In this document: positions 1 through 8,774 of the stretch, piece by piece
Numbering within the stretch: the first letter of the stretch is position 1
How the letters are laid out: every line of letters begins with the position of its first letter
Assembly: GCA_964537555.1 (NCBI GenBank)
Contig: CAZIAD010000014.1
Location: 8,523-72,522 of the forward strand
DNA from: CAYRWR01 sp964537555
GTDB taxonomy: Bacteria; Spirochaetota; Brevinematia; Brevinematales; CAYRWR01
Direction: 5' to 3'
Length of the DNA: 64,000 bases
Translations under genes and position numbers: made by a program
Notes under the pieces: generated by a model
Database searches by the model: none
Told to the model about the DNA's origin: nothing
Seen by the model: only the letters and a program-made list of their open reading frames with translations

Positions 1-1076
1 AAGATATGCTGAGCAGCCTCCAGTTTATTATCTCGGTAAAACGGGATGACAATCTGGAAGTAAAAGTGCCCACCTTCCGTTCCGATATCTACCGGCCTAT
101 CGACCTGGTAGAAGAAGTAGCCCGGGTCTATGGCTATAACGAGATCCCTGAAAACCGCTTCATGCCCCCGGTAGACCTGGAGGGCCTGTCCCAGAAGGTC
201 AATGTAAAGGAACGTATTAAAGAAGTGCTGTACGGCCTGGGCTTTAGCGATTCCTATAACTATCCTTTTACCCATGTAGCCGAACTGGAAGCCATGAACA
301 TCAATGAGAAGACGGTGATACCAGTCGCCAATCCCCTTACCAATGAGTCTACCCACCTCCGTAATTACCTCTTTCCCGGTATGATCAAGACAGCCGTATA
401 TAACTACAACCATGCCCCCTTCACTAACCTCCAGATGTTTGAGATAGGCCATGTCTTCCAGCAGGAAGCCGGAGACTATTTTGACATGCCTAAGCTGGGT
501 ATCATGCTGAGCGGAAAAGACTGTACTTATGCCGACATGCTGGGTGTGATAGAACGGCTCATAGAGAGAATAGTACAGGCCCCTGTCAAATACAGCTCCC
601 GAAAACGGGACTTTTTTCATCCTGTCAATGCCGTTAATATCTCAGTCAACGGGAATGACCTGGGCTTTGCCGGCGAGATACATCCTGACATCACCCATAA
701 GATCGATAGCCGTTACCCCTTATTCTGTGCTGAGCTCCACATCCCGCCCTTACAGAACTTATACGATCAGCCCCTCATACTCAAAGACATCAGCCGTTTC
801 CCTGCCACCAGCCGGGACTTGTCCCTCATCGTGCCTGTAAAAGTGCTGGCTAAAGATATCGAAAACACTCTGGCCTCCTTCCATGAATGGATCACGGAAG
901 TACGCTTTATAGACCTGTATAAGGGTGCCAATATGGACGCTGATAAGAAGAGCCTCACTTACTCCATCAGTCTCCAGGATGCGGCCCGGACCCTGACCGA
1001 CACCGAAGTGAACGGCCTCATGGAGTCTCTGCTCGAAAAACTGAAAAAGGACTACAAAGCAGAACTGCGGGCCTGA
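1..1076 (+). CDS. pheT: Phenylalanine--tRNA ligase beta subunit, C-terminal part (cut by window edge)
   Basis: This is the C-terminal two thirds of the beta chain of phenylalanyl-tRNA synthetase, which charges tRNA-Phe together with PheS in the cytoplasm. The reading frame is open through base 3 to the left edge, so the start lies outside the window; the first in-window ATG at 6 is internal. The visible part begins in the B5 domain (VKVPTFRSDIYRPIDLVEEVARVYGY), continues through the catalytic-like core (NPLTNESTHLRNYLFPG, FEIGHVF), and ends in the FDX-ACB anticodon-binding domain (ISRFPATSRDLSLIV to the C-terminus). These motifs are diagnostic of PheT. pheS would be expected upstream but cannot be seen. 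No terminator is visible after the stop; a new promoter follows at 1175. Confidence 0.96.
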   Translation, partial: DMLSSLQFIISVKRDDNLEVKVPTFRSDIYRPIDLVEEVARVYGYNEIPENRFMPPVDLEGLSQKVNVKERIKEVLYGLGFSDSYNYPFTHVAELEAMNINEKTVIPVANPLTNESTHLRNYLFPGMIKTAVYNYNHAPFTNLQMFEIGHVFQQEAGDYFDMPKLGIMLSGKDCTYADMLGVIERLIERIVQAPVKYSSRKRDFFHPVNAVNISVNGNDLGFAGEIHPDITHKIDSRYPLFCAELHIPPLQNLYDQPLILKDISRFPATSRDLSLIVPVKVLAKDIENTLASFHEWITEVRFIDLYKGANMDADKKSLTYSISLQDAARTLTDTEVNGLMESLLEKLKKDYKAELRA

Positions 1077-1174
1077 GCCCAAAGATATTTCTTATACATT
1101 TTTCTTCCTCTGTTTAATTTATTGTGCGAAACTCCCTTAATTTCCCATTATTTCATGAATTAGCTACTCTTTCT

Positions 1175-1203
1175 TTGACAATTAGAGCCTCTTTCTATAA
1201 AAT
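1175..1203 (+). promoter_or_regulatory. sigma70-type promoter of the rpmF-fab operon
   Basis: TTGACA at 1175-1180 and TAAAAT at 1198-1203 are separated by exactly 17 bp. The predicted start is near 1210, giving a leader of roughly 28 nt before rpmF. It is the only promoter-like signal I see before the run of closely spaced genes from rpmF to gmk, so it probably drives much of that operon. Confidence 0.75.
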
Positions 1204-1237
1204 AAGAGACTTGAAATTATCGCATAAGGAGATTACT

Positions 1238-1432
1238 ATGCCAGTACCAAAACATAAAACGGCCAAACTAAAAAGCAGAATGAGAAGAGCCAATGGCTAT
1301 TATACCATGAAGGCCCCTTTATTGTCCGTTTGTCCTAACTGTGAGGAAAAAAAGCTGCCTCACCGTGTATGCCCCAGTTGTGGATATTACAAAGGTAAAC
1401 AGATCATCACTAAACTTGTATCTGACTCCTAA
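1238..1432 (+). CDS. rpmF: 50S ribosomal protein L32
   Basis: A 64-residue structural protein of the large ribosomal subunit. It starts MPVPKHKTAKLKSRMRRA, the standard L32 N-terminus, and has a zinc ribbon made by Cys32, Cys35, Cys45 and Cys48 (CPNC and CPSC). The ATG at 1238 is chosen because AAGGAG lies at 1226-1231 just before it and because L32 begins at this motif. A longer in-frame extension back to 1124 would add 38 unrelated residues and would run through the promoter. rpmF next to plsX and fabH is a common bacterial order. Its stop codon overlaps the plsX ribosome-binding site. Confidence 0.97.
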   Translation: MPVPKHKTAKLKSRMRRANGYYTMKAPLLSVCPNCEEKKLPHRVCPSCGYYKGKQIITKLVSDS

Positions 1433-1443
1433 GGAGTCTTTGT

Positions 1444-2472
1444 ATGATCAGGATAGGTGTAGACCTAATCAGTGGTGAATCAGACATCAGGCAGCTTATA
1501 AAGGGCTGTATTGATGCTGTGGATACAGACCCGGAAATAGAGGTGGTGGCCATAGGCCGCAGAGACCTGTATGAGCCGCTTCTGTTTCATAAAGGCGCAT
1601 TTTTCTGGGATAAACCGACCCGGGTAGACCGGATCTCTATCCTGGATGCTTCTGAAGTCATCACTATGGACGATAATCCTATCCGTGCCATTAAGACCAA
1701 AAAAAATTCCAGTATCGTAAAAGGATTGGAAGCTCATAAGAGAGGAGAGATCGATGCCTTCTTTTCTCCCGGGAATACGGGAGCTATTGTGGTAGCATCT
1801 TCCCTCATCATGGGCAGGACCAAGGGAATAAAGAAACCGGCACTGGGTGCCTATATGCCCAACAATAACGGAAAGGTAAACCTTCTTCTGGATGTGGGTG
1901 CCAGCGCTGAGTGTGATGTAAATGACCTGATAAAATTCGCCATAATGGGGCGGATCTATTTCCGGGAGATGATGGGAGTAGCCAGCCCCCGGGTAGCGCT
2001 GCTTAATATCGGCAGTGAAGCCCACAAAGGGACAGCCGTCGTACAGAAGGCCTACCAGAAGCTCTCTAAAATGGATGTTAATTTTATCGGAAATGTGGAA
2101 GGCAAGGATGTATTCAGCACAGAAGTAGATGTGATCGTAGCCGATGGAGCCACTGGTAACACTACACTGAAAGTCGCTGAAGGGGTGGCCAGGACCACTA
2201 CCAGGCTATTAAAAAAAGCTATATTGGAAGATCCCATGGCAAAACTGGCAGTACCTCTGTTCCAGAGTGCCCTGAAAAAGCTCAAGGAATATATCGATCC
2301 TGAGAGTGCGGGGGGAGTGCCATTGTTAGGTGTAAACGGGAATGTCTTTATCGGACATGGAAACTCAGGCCGCAAGGCGATAAAGAACGGGATACTGGCT
2401 GCAGCCAATGCGGTACGTCATGATATCCTGGGAAATATCCACCGGCGCCTGGAAGAATTACACATGCTGTAA
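1444..2472 (+). CDS. plsX: Phosphate acyltransferase PlsX
   Basis: A 342-residue protein of normal PlsX length. PlsX converts acyl-ACP and phosphate to acyl-phosphate, the donor for PlsY in phosphatidic acid synthesis, as a peripheral membrane enzyme. Family signatures are AFFSPGNTGAIVV, LLLDVGASAECD, LNIGSEAHKG, VDVIVADGATGNTTLK and GNVFIGHGNSG. The N-terminus reads VDLISGESD where most PlsX proteins have a variant of ALDAMGGD, a visible but tolerable deviation. AAGGAG at 1431-1436 overlaps the rpmF stop, so the two are probably translated from one mRNA. fabH follows after 24 bp. Confidence 0.95.
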   Translation: MIRIGVDLISGESDIRQLIKGCIDAVDTDPEIEVVAIGRRDLYEPLLFHKGAFFWDKPTRVDRISILDASEVITMDDNPIRAIKTKKNSSIVKGLEAHKRGEIDAFFSPGNTGAIVVASSLIMGRTKGIKKPALGAYMPNNNGKVNLLLDVGASAECDVNDLIKFAIMGRIYFREMMGVASPRVALLNIGSEAHKGTAVVQKAYQKLSKMDVNFIGNVEGKDVFSTEVDVIVADGATGNTTLKVAEGVARTTTRLLKKAILEDPMAKLAVPLFQSALKKLKEYIDPESAGGVPLLGVNGNVFIGHGNSGRKAIKNGILAAANAVRHDILGNIHRRLEELHML

Positions 2473-2496
2473 ACAGCATCAAAATCGGAGGATTGT

Positions 2497-3480
2497 GTGA
2501 AAGTTAAAATCACTGGTGTGGGAAAATACGTACCTGAAAAAGTGCTGACCAATCAGGATCTGGAAAAGATGGTAGATACCAACGATGAGTGGATCTCTAC
2601 CCGTACCGGAATCAAAGAAAGACATATTGCCGCTGCTGATGAGACTACATCCAGCATGGGAGCCGAAGCAGCGAAACGGGCCATAGCAGACGCCGGGATC
2701 AAACAGGAAGACCTGGATATGATCATCGTGGCTACCCTATCTCCTGATATGCTGTTTCCGGCTACAGCCTGTCTCATACAGGATAAACTGGGCCTCACCA
2801 ATGTGGGTACCGTAGATGTAGAAGCAGCCTGTTCCGGCTTCATCTATGCCCTGTCCCAGGCTTATGCCTATGTTAAATCAGGATTATACAAAAATGTACT
2901 GGTAGTAGCGGCTGAGACCATGTCCCGATTTGTAGACTGGACTGACCGGGGCACCTGTGTACTATTCGGAGATGGAGCAGGATCAGTGGTAGTGTCAGCT
3001 GTGGACGACAGTGATGAGTCTGAGATACTGGACTTTATTCTGGGTGGAGACGGACAGTATGGAGACCTTTTATCCCTGCCCGGTGGAGGGTCATTGCACC
3101 CCGCCTCTGAAGAGTCTGTCAAAAACCGCCTGCACTTCCTTAAGATGAGCGGAAATGTGGTATTCAAAATGGCTGTGAGAAATATGGCAGATATGGCCAA
3201 AGAGCTCATGGAAAAATATAATGTAAGTAAAGAAGATGTGACTCTGGTCATCCCTCATCAGGCCAATTACCGTATCACTGAAGCGGTACAAAAACGCCTC
3301 GAACTCAATGACGACCAGGTCTATTCCAATATTCACAAATACGGAAACACCAGCGGAGCCACCATCCCCATTGCACTCAGAGAAGCAGTGGATGAAGGCA
3401 GGATCAAGCGGGGACAGTACATGATATTTGTAGCTTTTGGTGGAGGATTTACCTGGGCTGCCAGTATATTAAAGTGGTAA
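2497..3480 (+). CDS. fabH: 3-oxoacyl-ACP synthase III (KAS III)
   Basis: FabH starts fatty acid synthesis by condensing acetyl-CoA with malonyl-ACP. The 327-residue length is typical. The catalytic triad is visible: Cys112 in VEAACSGFIYAL, His254 in VIPHQANYR and Asn284 in KYGNTSGATIP. The start is GTG at 2497, supported by GGAGG at 2487-2491. It sits in the middle of the plsX-fabH-fabG-fabF run and shares its transcription. Confidence 0.97.
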   Translation: MKVKITGVGKYVPEKVLTNQDLEKMVDTNDEWISTRTGIKERHIAAADETTSSMGAEAAKRAIADAGIKQEDLDMIIVATLSPDMLFPATACLIQDKLGLTNVGTVDVEAACSGFIYALSQAYAYVKSGLYKNVLVVAAETMSRFVDWTDRGTCVLFGDGAGSVVVSAVDDSDESEILDFILGGDGQYGDLLSLPGGGSLHPASEESVKNRLHFLKMSGNVVFKMAVRNMADMAKELMEKYNVSKEDVTLVIPHQANYRITEAVQKRLELNDDQVYSNIHKYGNTSGATIPIALREAVDEGRIKRGQYMIFVAFGGGFTWAASILKW

Positions 3481-3514
3481 TATTTTATTATTTTTATTAA
3501 AAAAGGAGTAACCA

Positions 3515-4264
3515 ATGGGAAAATTAAACGGAAAGAATGCGATCGTTACCGGATCAGCCCGCGGAATTGGTAAATCCATTGCGGTTAAATTAGCATCTGA
3601 AGGTGCCAATGTAGTGATTGTAGATGTCAATCTGGAAGCCGCTCAGGAAACAGCCAAAGAGATCGAAAAGATGGGTGTTAAGAGCATGGCTTTTAAGACC
3701 AATGTGGTAGAATATTCTGAAGTAGAAGAAATGGTAAATAAGACCAAGTCTGAGTGGGGATCTGTAGATATCCTGGTAAATAATGCCGGTATCACTAAAG
3801 ATAACCTGATCTTAAGGATGACTCCTGAAGACTTTTCTCTGGTCACAGATATAAACCTCAAAGGGGTATTTAACGGTATAAAGGCAGTGTATTCCATCAT
3901 GATGAAGCAGCGCAGTGGAAAGATCGTAAATATCGCTTCTGTGATCGGACTGATGGGTAATGCCGGACAGGCTAACTATTCCGCCTCTAAGGGTGGGGTC
4001 ATAGCACTGACCAAGACCGCCGCTAAAGAGCTGGCTGCCCGTGGCGTGAATGTCAATGGAGTAGCTCCTGGTTATATCCAGACTCCTATGACGGATAAGC
4101 TCCCCGATGAAGTAAAGAATGCTATTATTGCCCAGGTACCCATGAAAAAAATGGGTCAGCCTGAAGATGTAGCCAATGTGGTTGCCTTTTTATCTTCCTC
4201 TGATTCAGACTATATAAACGGGCAGACTATCACCGTATCCGGTGGTATGGTAATGTCATCCTAA
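3515..4264 (+). CDS. fabG: 3-oxoacyl-ACP reductase FabG
   Basis: A 249-residue short-chain dehydrogenase that reduces 3-oxoacyl-ACP with NADPH in fatty acid elongation. Visible SDR motifs are TGSARGIG (residues 12-19) for cofactor binding, NNAG (89-92), and the catalytic Ser142, Tyr155 and Lys159 in the stretch from IASVIG to SASKGG. The C-terminal GQTITVSGGM is typical of FabG. AAAGGAG at 3502-3508 precedes the ATG. The A+T-rich 34-bp gap to fabH shows no terminator. The next gene is fabF rather than acpP, which is unusual for this cluster. Confidence 0.96.
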   Translation: MGKLNGKNAIVTGSARGIGKSIAVKLASEGANVVIVDVNLEAAQETAKEIEKMGVKSMAFKTNVVEYSEVEEMVNKTKSEWGSVDILVNNAGITKDNLILRMTPEDFSLVTDINLKGVFNGIKAVYSIMMKQRSGKIVNIASVIGLMGNAGQANYSASKGGVIALTKTAAKELAARGVNVNGVAPGYIQTPMTDKLPDEVKNAIIAQVPMKKMGQPEDVANVVAFLSSSDSDYINGQTITVSGGMVMSS

Positions 4265-4292
4265 GACTGTTAATATAGAAGAGGAGAATATT

Positions 4293-5552
4293 ATGGAAAA
4301 TAAAAGAGTCGTAATCACCGGAATGGGGACAGTCAATGCCCTCGGTATCACGGTGGACCAGTACTGGGATAACCTCAAAGCAGGAAAATCCGGTATCAGT
4401 AAGGTGACAAATGTCGACCTTATGGATTCTCCCTCATTGATCGGTGGAGAAGTAAAAGATGCTGACTTTAATGCTGAAGAACTGATAGATCGCAGATTAT
4501 TCAGAAGATCTGACAGGTTTTCCCACTTCGCACTCTATGCTGCTGAGCAGGCCGTCAAAGATGCAGGCCTGGAAAACGGGGGACATGACCCTGAAAGAGC
4601 GGGAGTCATCGTGGGATCCGGGATCGGAGGAATGCAGACCTACTACGAAAACTGTGTCAAGATGGGTATGGCCGAAGAAGGGGGACATAAAAAGATCTCT
4701 CCTCTGTTTATCCCCATGCTGATCGTGGATATTGCTTCCGGGCTGATCTCTATACAGTATAACTTCCAGGGGCCTAACTATGCTGTATCTTCTGCCTGTG
4801 CTACCGCTTCCCATGCCTTTGCCGCTTCTTTTAACCACATCCAGGCTGACGATGCCGACATTATGATCTGTGGCGGATCTGAAGCAGCCATGCACCGCAT
4901 CGGTTATGCCGGATTTACCCAGGCCAAAGCTGTATCTACCCGTAACGATGAGCCTACCCGGGCCAGCCGCCCCTTTGATATCGACCGTGACGGATTTGTC
5001 ATGGCTGAAGGTGCCGGTGTCATGGTACTGGAAGAGCTGGAGCATGCTAAAAAACGCGGAGCCAAGATTTACGCGGAAATAGTGTCCTATGGAGTCAGTG
5101 CGGATGCACATCACATTACTGCCCCCCGTCCTGACGGATCAGGTGCAGCCCTGGCTATTAAAAATGCTCTGCGTAAAGCCAATCTGAAACCGGAACAGAT
5201 ACAGCTGGTTAATACCCACGGGACTTCTACCAGTCTGGGAGATATAGCTGAGACTCAGGCTCTGAAGCAGGTCTTTGGAGACCATGCCTACAAGCTGAAG
5301 GTCAACTCTACCAAGTCCATGACCGGACATACCCTGGGTGCTGCCGGTGGTATTGAAGCCATTGCGGTAGTGAAAATGCTGCAGGACGGCATCGTTCACC
5401 CCACTATCAATCTGGAAAATCCTGATCCCCAGTGTGACCTGGATTATGTACCTAACAAAGCTATTGAATTCCAGGCAGAATACGCGATCAGCAACTCTTT
5501 CGGATTTGGCGGGCATGATGTTACGATTGTTCTTAAGAAATACAACCAGTAA
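4293..5552 (+). CDS. fabF: 3-oxoacyl-ACP synthase II (KAS II)
   Basis: FabF extends acyl-ACP by condensation with malonyl-ACP. The 419-residue protein has the Cys-His-His active site: Cys169 in SSACATASHA, His309 in NTHGTSTSLGD and His346 in STKSMTGHTLGAAGG. The C-terminus SNSFGFGGHDVTIVLKK is characteristic. GAGGAG lies about 8 bp before the ATG at 4293. The end of the gene overlaps the proposed start of rnc by 38 bp. Confidence 0.97.
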   Translation: MENKRVVITGMGTVNALGITVDQYWDNLKAGKSGISKVTNVDLMDSPSLIGGEVKDADFNAEELIDRRLFRRSDRFSHFALYAAEQAVKDAGLENGGHDPERAGVIVGSGIGGMQTYYENCVKMGMAEEGGHKKISPLFIPMLIVDIASGLISIQYNFQGPNYAVSSACATASHAFAASFNHIQADDADIMICGGSEAAMHRIGYAGFTQAKAVSTRNDEPTRASRPFDIDRDGFVMAEGAGVMVLEELEHAKKRGAKIYAEIVSYGVSADAHHITAPRPDGSGAALAIKNALRKANLKPEQIQLVNTHGTSTSLGDIAETQALKQVFGDHAYKLKVNSTKSMTGHTLGAAGGIEAIAVVKMLQDGIVHPTINLENPDPQCDLDYVPNKAIEFQAEYAISNSFGFGGHDVTIVLKKYNQ

Positions 5553-6258
5553 TCACAGGCTGGATCCCGACAGAAAAAAAAGACTGAAGCAGCTGTGCAG
5601 ATCATTAAAAATCAGAGTGAGATCCCTGGCCTTACTGGACAGGGCTCTCACTCATACTTCATATCTTAACCGTAAGGACCAGGAGATCAAGAGTTATGAA
5701 AGACTGGAATTCCTGGGAGATTCGGTACTCAATGCCAGCGTATCCTATTCCCTTTTTAGTGAAAATCCGGGTTTTAAAGAAGGCAAGATGTCTGCCCTCA
5801 GATCCAGCCTGGTAGATGAAAAAACCCTGTCTGAGATATCCATCATGCTGAAACTGGATGAATATGTCAATCTGGGAAAAGGGGAAAGACTGCATGACCA
5901 GAGGGCCCGCAGAAAAGTAAGCGCGGATGTGGTAGAGTCTATTGTGGGGGTATTGTTCCTGGAACGGGGATTTAATTATGCCCGTAAATTTGTACAAAGA
6001 CTGATATTTCCACACATACAGAACAGACTGGCCCTGGGAATACGGGACTACAAGTCCAAGCTGCAACGGATCAGCCTGGACCGCTACAAATCCTACCCGG
6101 AGTATACCGTCATAAAAGAGATCGGGCCGGATCATAACAAAGTATTTGAGATCGAAGTAAAACTGGAAAATAAATATAAAGAGACTGGTTCTGCCCGAAG
6201 TAAAAAAGAAGCAGAGCAGCTTGCCGCTAAAAAAGCTCTCAAAGCAATATCCCGATAA
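5515..6258 (+). CDS. rnc: Ribonuclease III
   Basis: RNase III cleaves double-stranded RNA during rRNA maturation and mRNA turnover. The catalytic signature SYERLEFLGDSVLN and the second acidic cluster ADVVESIVGVLFLERG define the nuclease domain. A C-terminal double-stranded-RNA-binding domain follows (KSKLQRISLDRYKSYPEY to KKEAEQLAAKKALKAI). The start is uncertain. ATG at 5515 (247 residues, inside the fabF 3-prime end) is given here; TTG at 5527 or CTG at 5560 would also leave a complete RNase III. The fabF-rnc adjacency is widely conserved. Confidence 0.93.
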   Translation: MMLRLFLRNTTSNHRLDPDRKKRLKQLCRSLKIRVRSLALLDRALTHTSYLNRKDQEIKSYERLEFLGDSVLNASVSYSLFSENPGFKEGKMSALRSSLVDEKTLSEISIMLKLDEYVNLGKGERLHDQRARRKVSADVVESIVGVLFLERGFNYARKFVQRLIFPHIQNRLALGIRDYKSKLQRISLDRYKSYPEYTVIKEIGPDHNKVFEIEVKLENKYKETGSARSKKEAEQLAAKKALKAISR

Positions 6259-6270
6259 TAGGAGAATCCA

Positions 6271-7143
6271 TTGCGTAGTATGACCGGATATGCCAGCCTG
6301 ATTGAAAATACTGATAATTTTGATGTCTTTATGGAAATCAAAAGTGTAAACTCGCGCTATTACGAGTTTCGTCTTAAATCCTCCAATTATTTTAATGAGA
6401 TGGAGATAGAGTTTAAAAACGAGGTCATGAAGTACCTGGAACGGGGAAAGGTAGAGCTCTTTATTAAAGTAGTGGAAAAGACAGCAGATAATTTTTCTGT
6501 GGTAATCAATGAAGGCCTGATCAGTAAATATTCAGAAGCTCTGCAGCAGATCGCCCGGAGCAGCGGCATCAAGACAGAGATCGCCATGAATGACTTTACC
6601 CGGCTGGAGGGAGTACTGACGCTGGAAAGGCTGGATAAGAGTGAAGAGCTGGAAGAGCTGGCCCGCAGGATGCTGTCTGAACTCCTGAAAAAGCTGGTGA
6701 AAATGATGAATGAGGAAGGCGAGGTCACTGCCCGTGATATCTCGGGTGCCCTGGACAGGATACAGGCCAGCCTGGATATCATCGAAAAACGCTACCCCAT
6801 TACACTGGAAGAATATAAGAAGACACTGAAAGAACGGATAGATGAGCTGATAAATCAGAGCTATGATGAGAATCGTATCCTCATGGAAGTAGAGATAATG
6901 GCATCCCGCTCTGCCATCAATGAGGAAGTGGTACGCCTCCAGAGTCACCTGGATCAGATGCAGAAGATCCTGCAGAACAAGGTCAAGGGTGATGCCAAGA
7001 AAATGGACTTTATCTGCCAGGAGATGAACCGGGAGACTAATACCATTGGTTCCAAATCCAGTGATTATAACATTACCGAACAGACTATAGCCATCAAAGG
7101 GGATATAGAGAAGATCAGGGAACAGGTGAGGAATATAGTTTAG
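6271..7143 (+). CDS. yicC: YicC family protein (putative endoribonuclease)
   Basis: A 290-residue YicC/YloC-family protein, known from other bacteria as an RNA-processing enzyme affecting small-RNA levels. The N-terminal MRSMTGYA and the EIKSVNSRYYE stretch are family hallmarks. The C-terminal DUF1732 part contains RILMEVEIMASRSAINEEVVRLQSHL and KKMDFICQEMNRETNTIGSKS. The start is TTG at 6271 with AGGAG at 6260-6264. It sits between rnc and gmk, and its stop overlaps the gmk start by one base (TAGTG), so the two are probably translationally coupled. Confidence 0.92.
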   Translation: MRSMTGYASLIENTDNFDVFMEIKSVNSRYYEFRLKSSNYFNEMEIEFKNEVMKYLERGKVELFIKVVEKTADNFSVVINEGLISKYSEALQQIARSSGIKTEIAMNDFTRLEGVLTLERLDKSEELEELARRMLSELLKKLVKMMNEEGEVTARDISGALDRIQASLDIIEKRYPITLEEYKKTLKERIDELINQSYDENRILMEVEIMASRSAINEEVVRLQSHLDQMQKILQNKVKGDAKKMDFICQEMNRETNTIGSKSSDYNITEQTIAIKGDIEKIREQVRNIV

Positions 7144-7721
7144 TGAAGGCAGAAAAGGGTAAGATCATCGTCATGAACGGCCCCAGCGGGGTAGGTAAGA
7201 CCAGTCTTTACAAAAGGCTCCTTCAGGATTTTGAAAAAGATATAGAACTGTCAGTCTCGGCTACTACCCGTAAGCCCCGGCCCGGGGAACAGAATGGAAA
7301 AGACTATTATTTTTTAACACCAGATCAGTTTTTGGAAAAGAGGGACGCCGGGGAATTTGTGGAATGGGCTCAGGTCTATGGCAATTACTATGGCACTCTG
7401 AGATCTGAGATCACCCGCATCACCTCTCAGGGAGAACATATCCTTCTGGACATCGATATCCAGGGTGGAGAAAACGTGAAAAAGGCCTTTCCTCAGGCTA
7501 TCCTTATTTTCATACTACCGCCTTCACTGGAAGAACTGATCCGCAGGTTAAGAGACAGGAATACCGAAGATGAGCAGTCTTTTCAAAAGAGAATAGATAC
7601 TTCCACACGGGAGATCCGGTTTTTTGAGGAGCATAGGGCCCTCTATTCTTATTCCATAATAAACGATAAACTGGAACAGGCCTATCAGGACCTGAAAAAA
7701 ATCGTACTCTCCCTCATATAA
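7143..7721 (+). CDS. gmk: Guanylate kinase
   Basis: Gmk phosphorylates GMP to GDP with ATP. The 192-residue protein has the P-loop GPSGVGKT (residues 13-20), the GMP-binding region SVSATTRKPRPGEQNGKDYYF, and a lid region RLRDRNTEDEQSFQKR. The start is GTG at 7143, overlapping the yicC stop. The rpoZ gene that often follows gmk is absent. No terminator is evident after it, but a promoter for the next gene lies at 7726. Confidence 0.97.
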   Translation: MKAEKGKIIVMNGPSGVGKTSLYKRLLQDFEKDIELSVSATTRKPRPGEQNGKDYYFLTPDQFLEKRDAGEFVEWAQVYGNYYGTLRSEITRITSQGEHILLDIDIQGGENVKKAFPQAILIFILPPSLEELIRRLRDRNTEDEQSFQKRIDTSTREIRFFEEHRALYSYSIINDKLEQAYQDLKKIVLSLI

Positions 7722-7725
7722 AGCA

Positions 7726-7753
7726 TTGCAAATATTCCGGACTGTATTACAAT
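7726..7753 (+). promoter_or_regulatory. Probable promoter of the DHH-tetR unit
   Basis: TTGCAA at 7726-7731 and TACAAT at 7748-7753 with 16-bp spacing lie in the 54-bp gap after gmk. The predicted leader is about 16 nt. Confidence 0.45.
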
Positions 7754-7775
7754 ATAGTGTAGGCAGGTAGCAGCA

Positions 7776-8753
7776 ATGAGCAAATTGATGGACTTTATCC
7801 ATTATCTCCAGGCACTTCAAAATGAGACCAGCATCTATATTCAGACTCATGACTTTCCGGATCATGATGCAGTAGCATCGGCATTCGGTTTACAGCAGCT
7901 CTTTGCCCAGTACAAGATAAAGACCCGTATCATTTATGCCGGAACTATAGAGCGTGACTCTTTACGTACGACAATAGACAAGCTGGGCATAAATATACAT
8001 CCCAGTTCAGAGTTTAACATAGATATCTTTGATAAGATCATCATCGTGGATGGCTGTAAAGGGAACAAGAACGTGACGAACCTTATTGGTGACGAGATCG
8101 CGGTGATAGACCACCATGATGTAGCCACTCCGGAGGATGTGTGGTTTGTCGATATCCGGCCCCAGTACGGCAGCTGTTCTACCCTCATCTATCAGTATTA
8201 TAAGGAGATGCAGGCCACAGTCTCGGTAAATGTAGCTAATGCCCTGCTCATCGGCCTGCAGATGGACACAGCATTGCTGACCAGGGGAATCTGTTCAGAA
8301 GACATCACGGCCTATGCCTACCTGTTTCGCTATTCCAATATAGACCAGGTCAATAATATCCTGCGTAACAATCTTCAGGTAAGGGATATAGATCATATGC
8401 GCTATGCCCTGAATCATGTAAAGATCGATGGGGGCCTGGCTTTTTGTTATTTCAAAGAGGGCTGCCCTCAGAACCTGATGGGGATAGTAGGGGATTTTTT
8501 TATGTCCCTGGCGGAAATCGAGTTTGCCGTGGTATGTGCCCTCAATGATAAGCAGATCAATTTCTCCTTACGCTCCGAGAAAGAGACCCTGCATGCCGTA
8601 AATGTGATAAATAAGCTACTGGGTAGTTCAGGATTCGGAGGAGGCCATCCTCATATGGCCGGGGGCATAATGACGGATATTCAGCGTTTTAATGAAGACC
8701 ATATTTTTCAGCAGCTGCAGTCTATGATGCAGGATTCACCTGGAAGAATATGA
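7776..8753 (+). CDS. DHH/DHHA1 family phosphoesterase (NrnA-like)
   Basis: A 325-residue member of the DHH superfamily, whose members include NrnA oligoribonucleases and cyclic-dinucleotide phosphodiesterases. Metal-binding motifs are HDFPDHDAVAS (residues 25-35), IIIVDGC (88-94) and the name-giving DHH at 112-114. The C-terminal DHHA1 domain ends with SSGFGGGHPHMAGG, the usual substrate-binding glycine-rich motif. It could degrade nanoRNA or pGpG, which would fit the diguanylate cyclase gene at 9360-11021, but the exact substrate cannot be read from sequence. The tetR gene follows after 21 bp and is probably cotranscribed. Confidence 0.85.
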   Translation: MSKLMDFIHYLQALQNETSIYIQTHDFPDHDAVASAFGLQQLFAQYKIKTRIIYAGTIERDSLRTTIDKLGINIHPSSEFNIDIFDKIIIVDGCKGNKNVTNLIGDEIAVIDHHDVATPEDVWFVDIRPQYGSCSTLIYQYYKEMQATVSVNVANALLIGLQMDTALLTRGICSEDITAYAYLFRYSNIDQVNNILRNNLQVRDIDHMRYALNHVKIDGGLAFCYFKEGCPQNLMGIVGDFFMSLAEIEFAVVCALNDKQINFSLRSEKETLHAVNVINKLLGSSGFGGGHPHMAGGIMTDIQRFNEDHIFQQLQSMMQDSPGRI

Positions 8754-8774
8754 ATACTGCATAGGATAAAATAA

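Noticed and set aside
1124..1237. Longer form of L32 starting at 1124
   Set aside because: The region holds the promoter and ribosome-binding site, and L32 begins at MPVPKHK.
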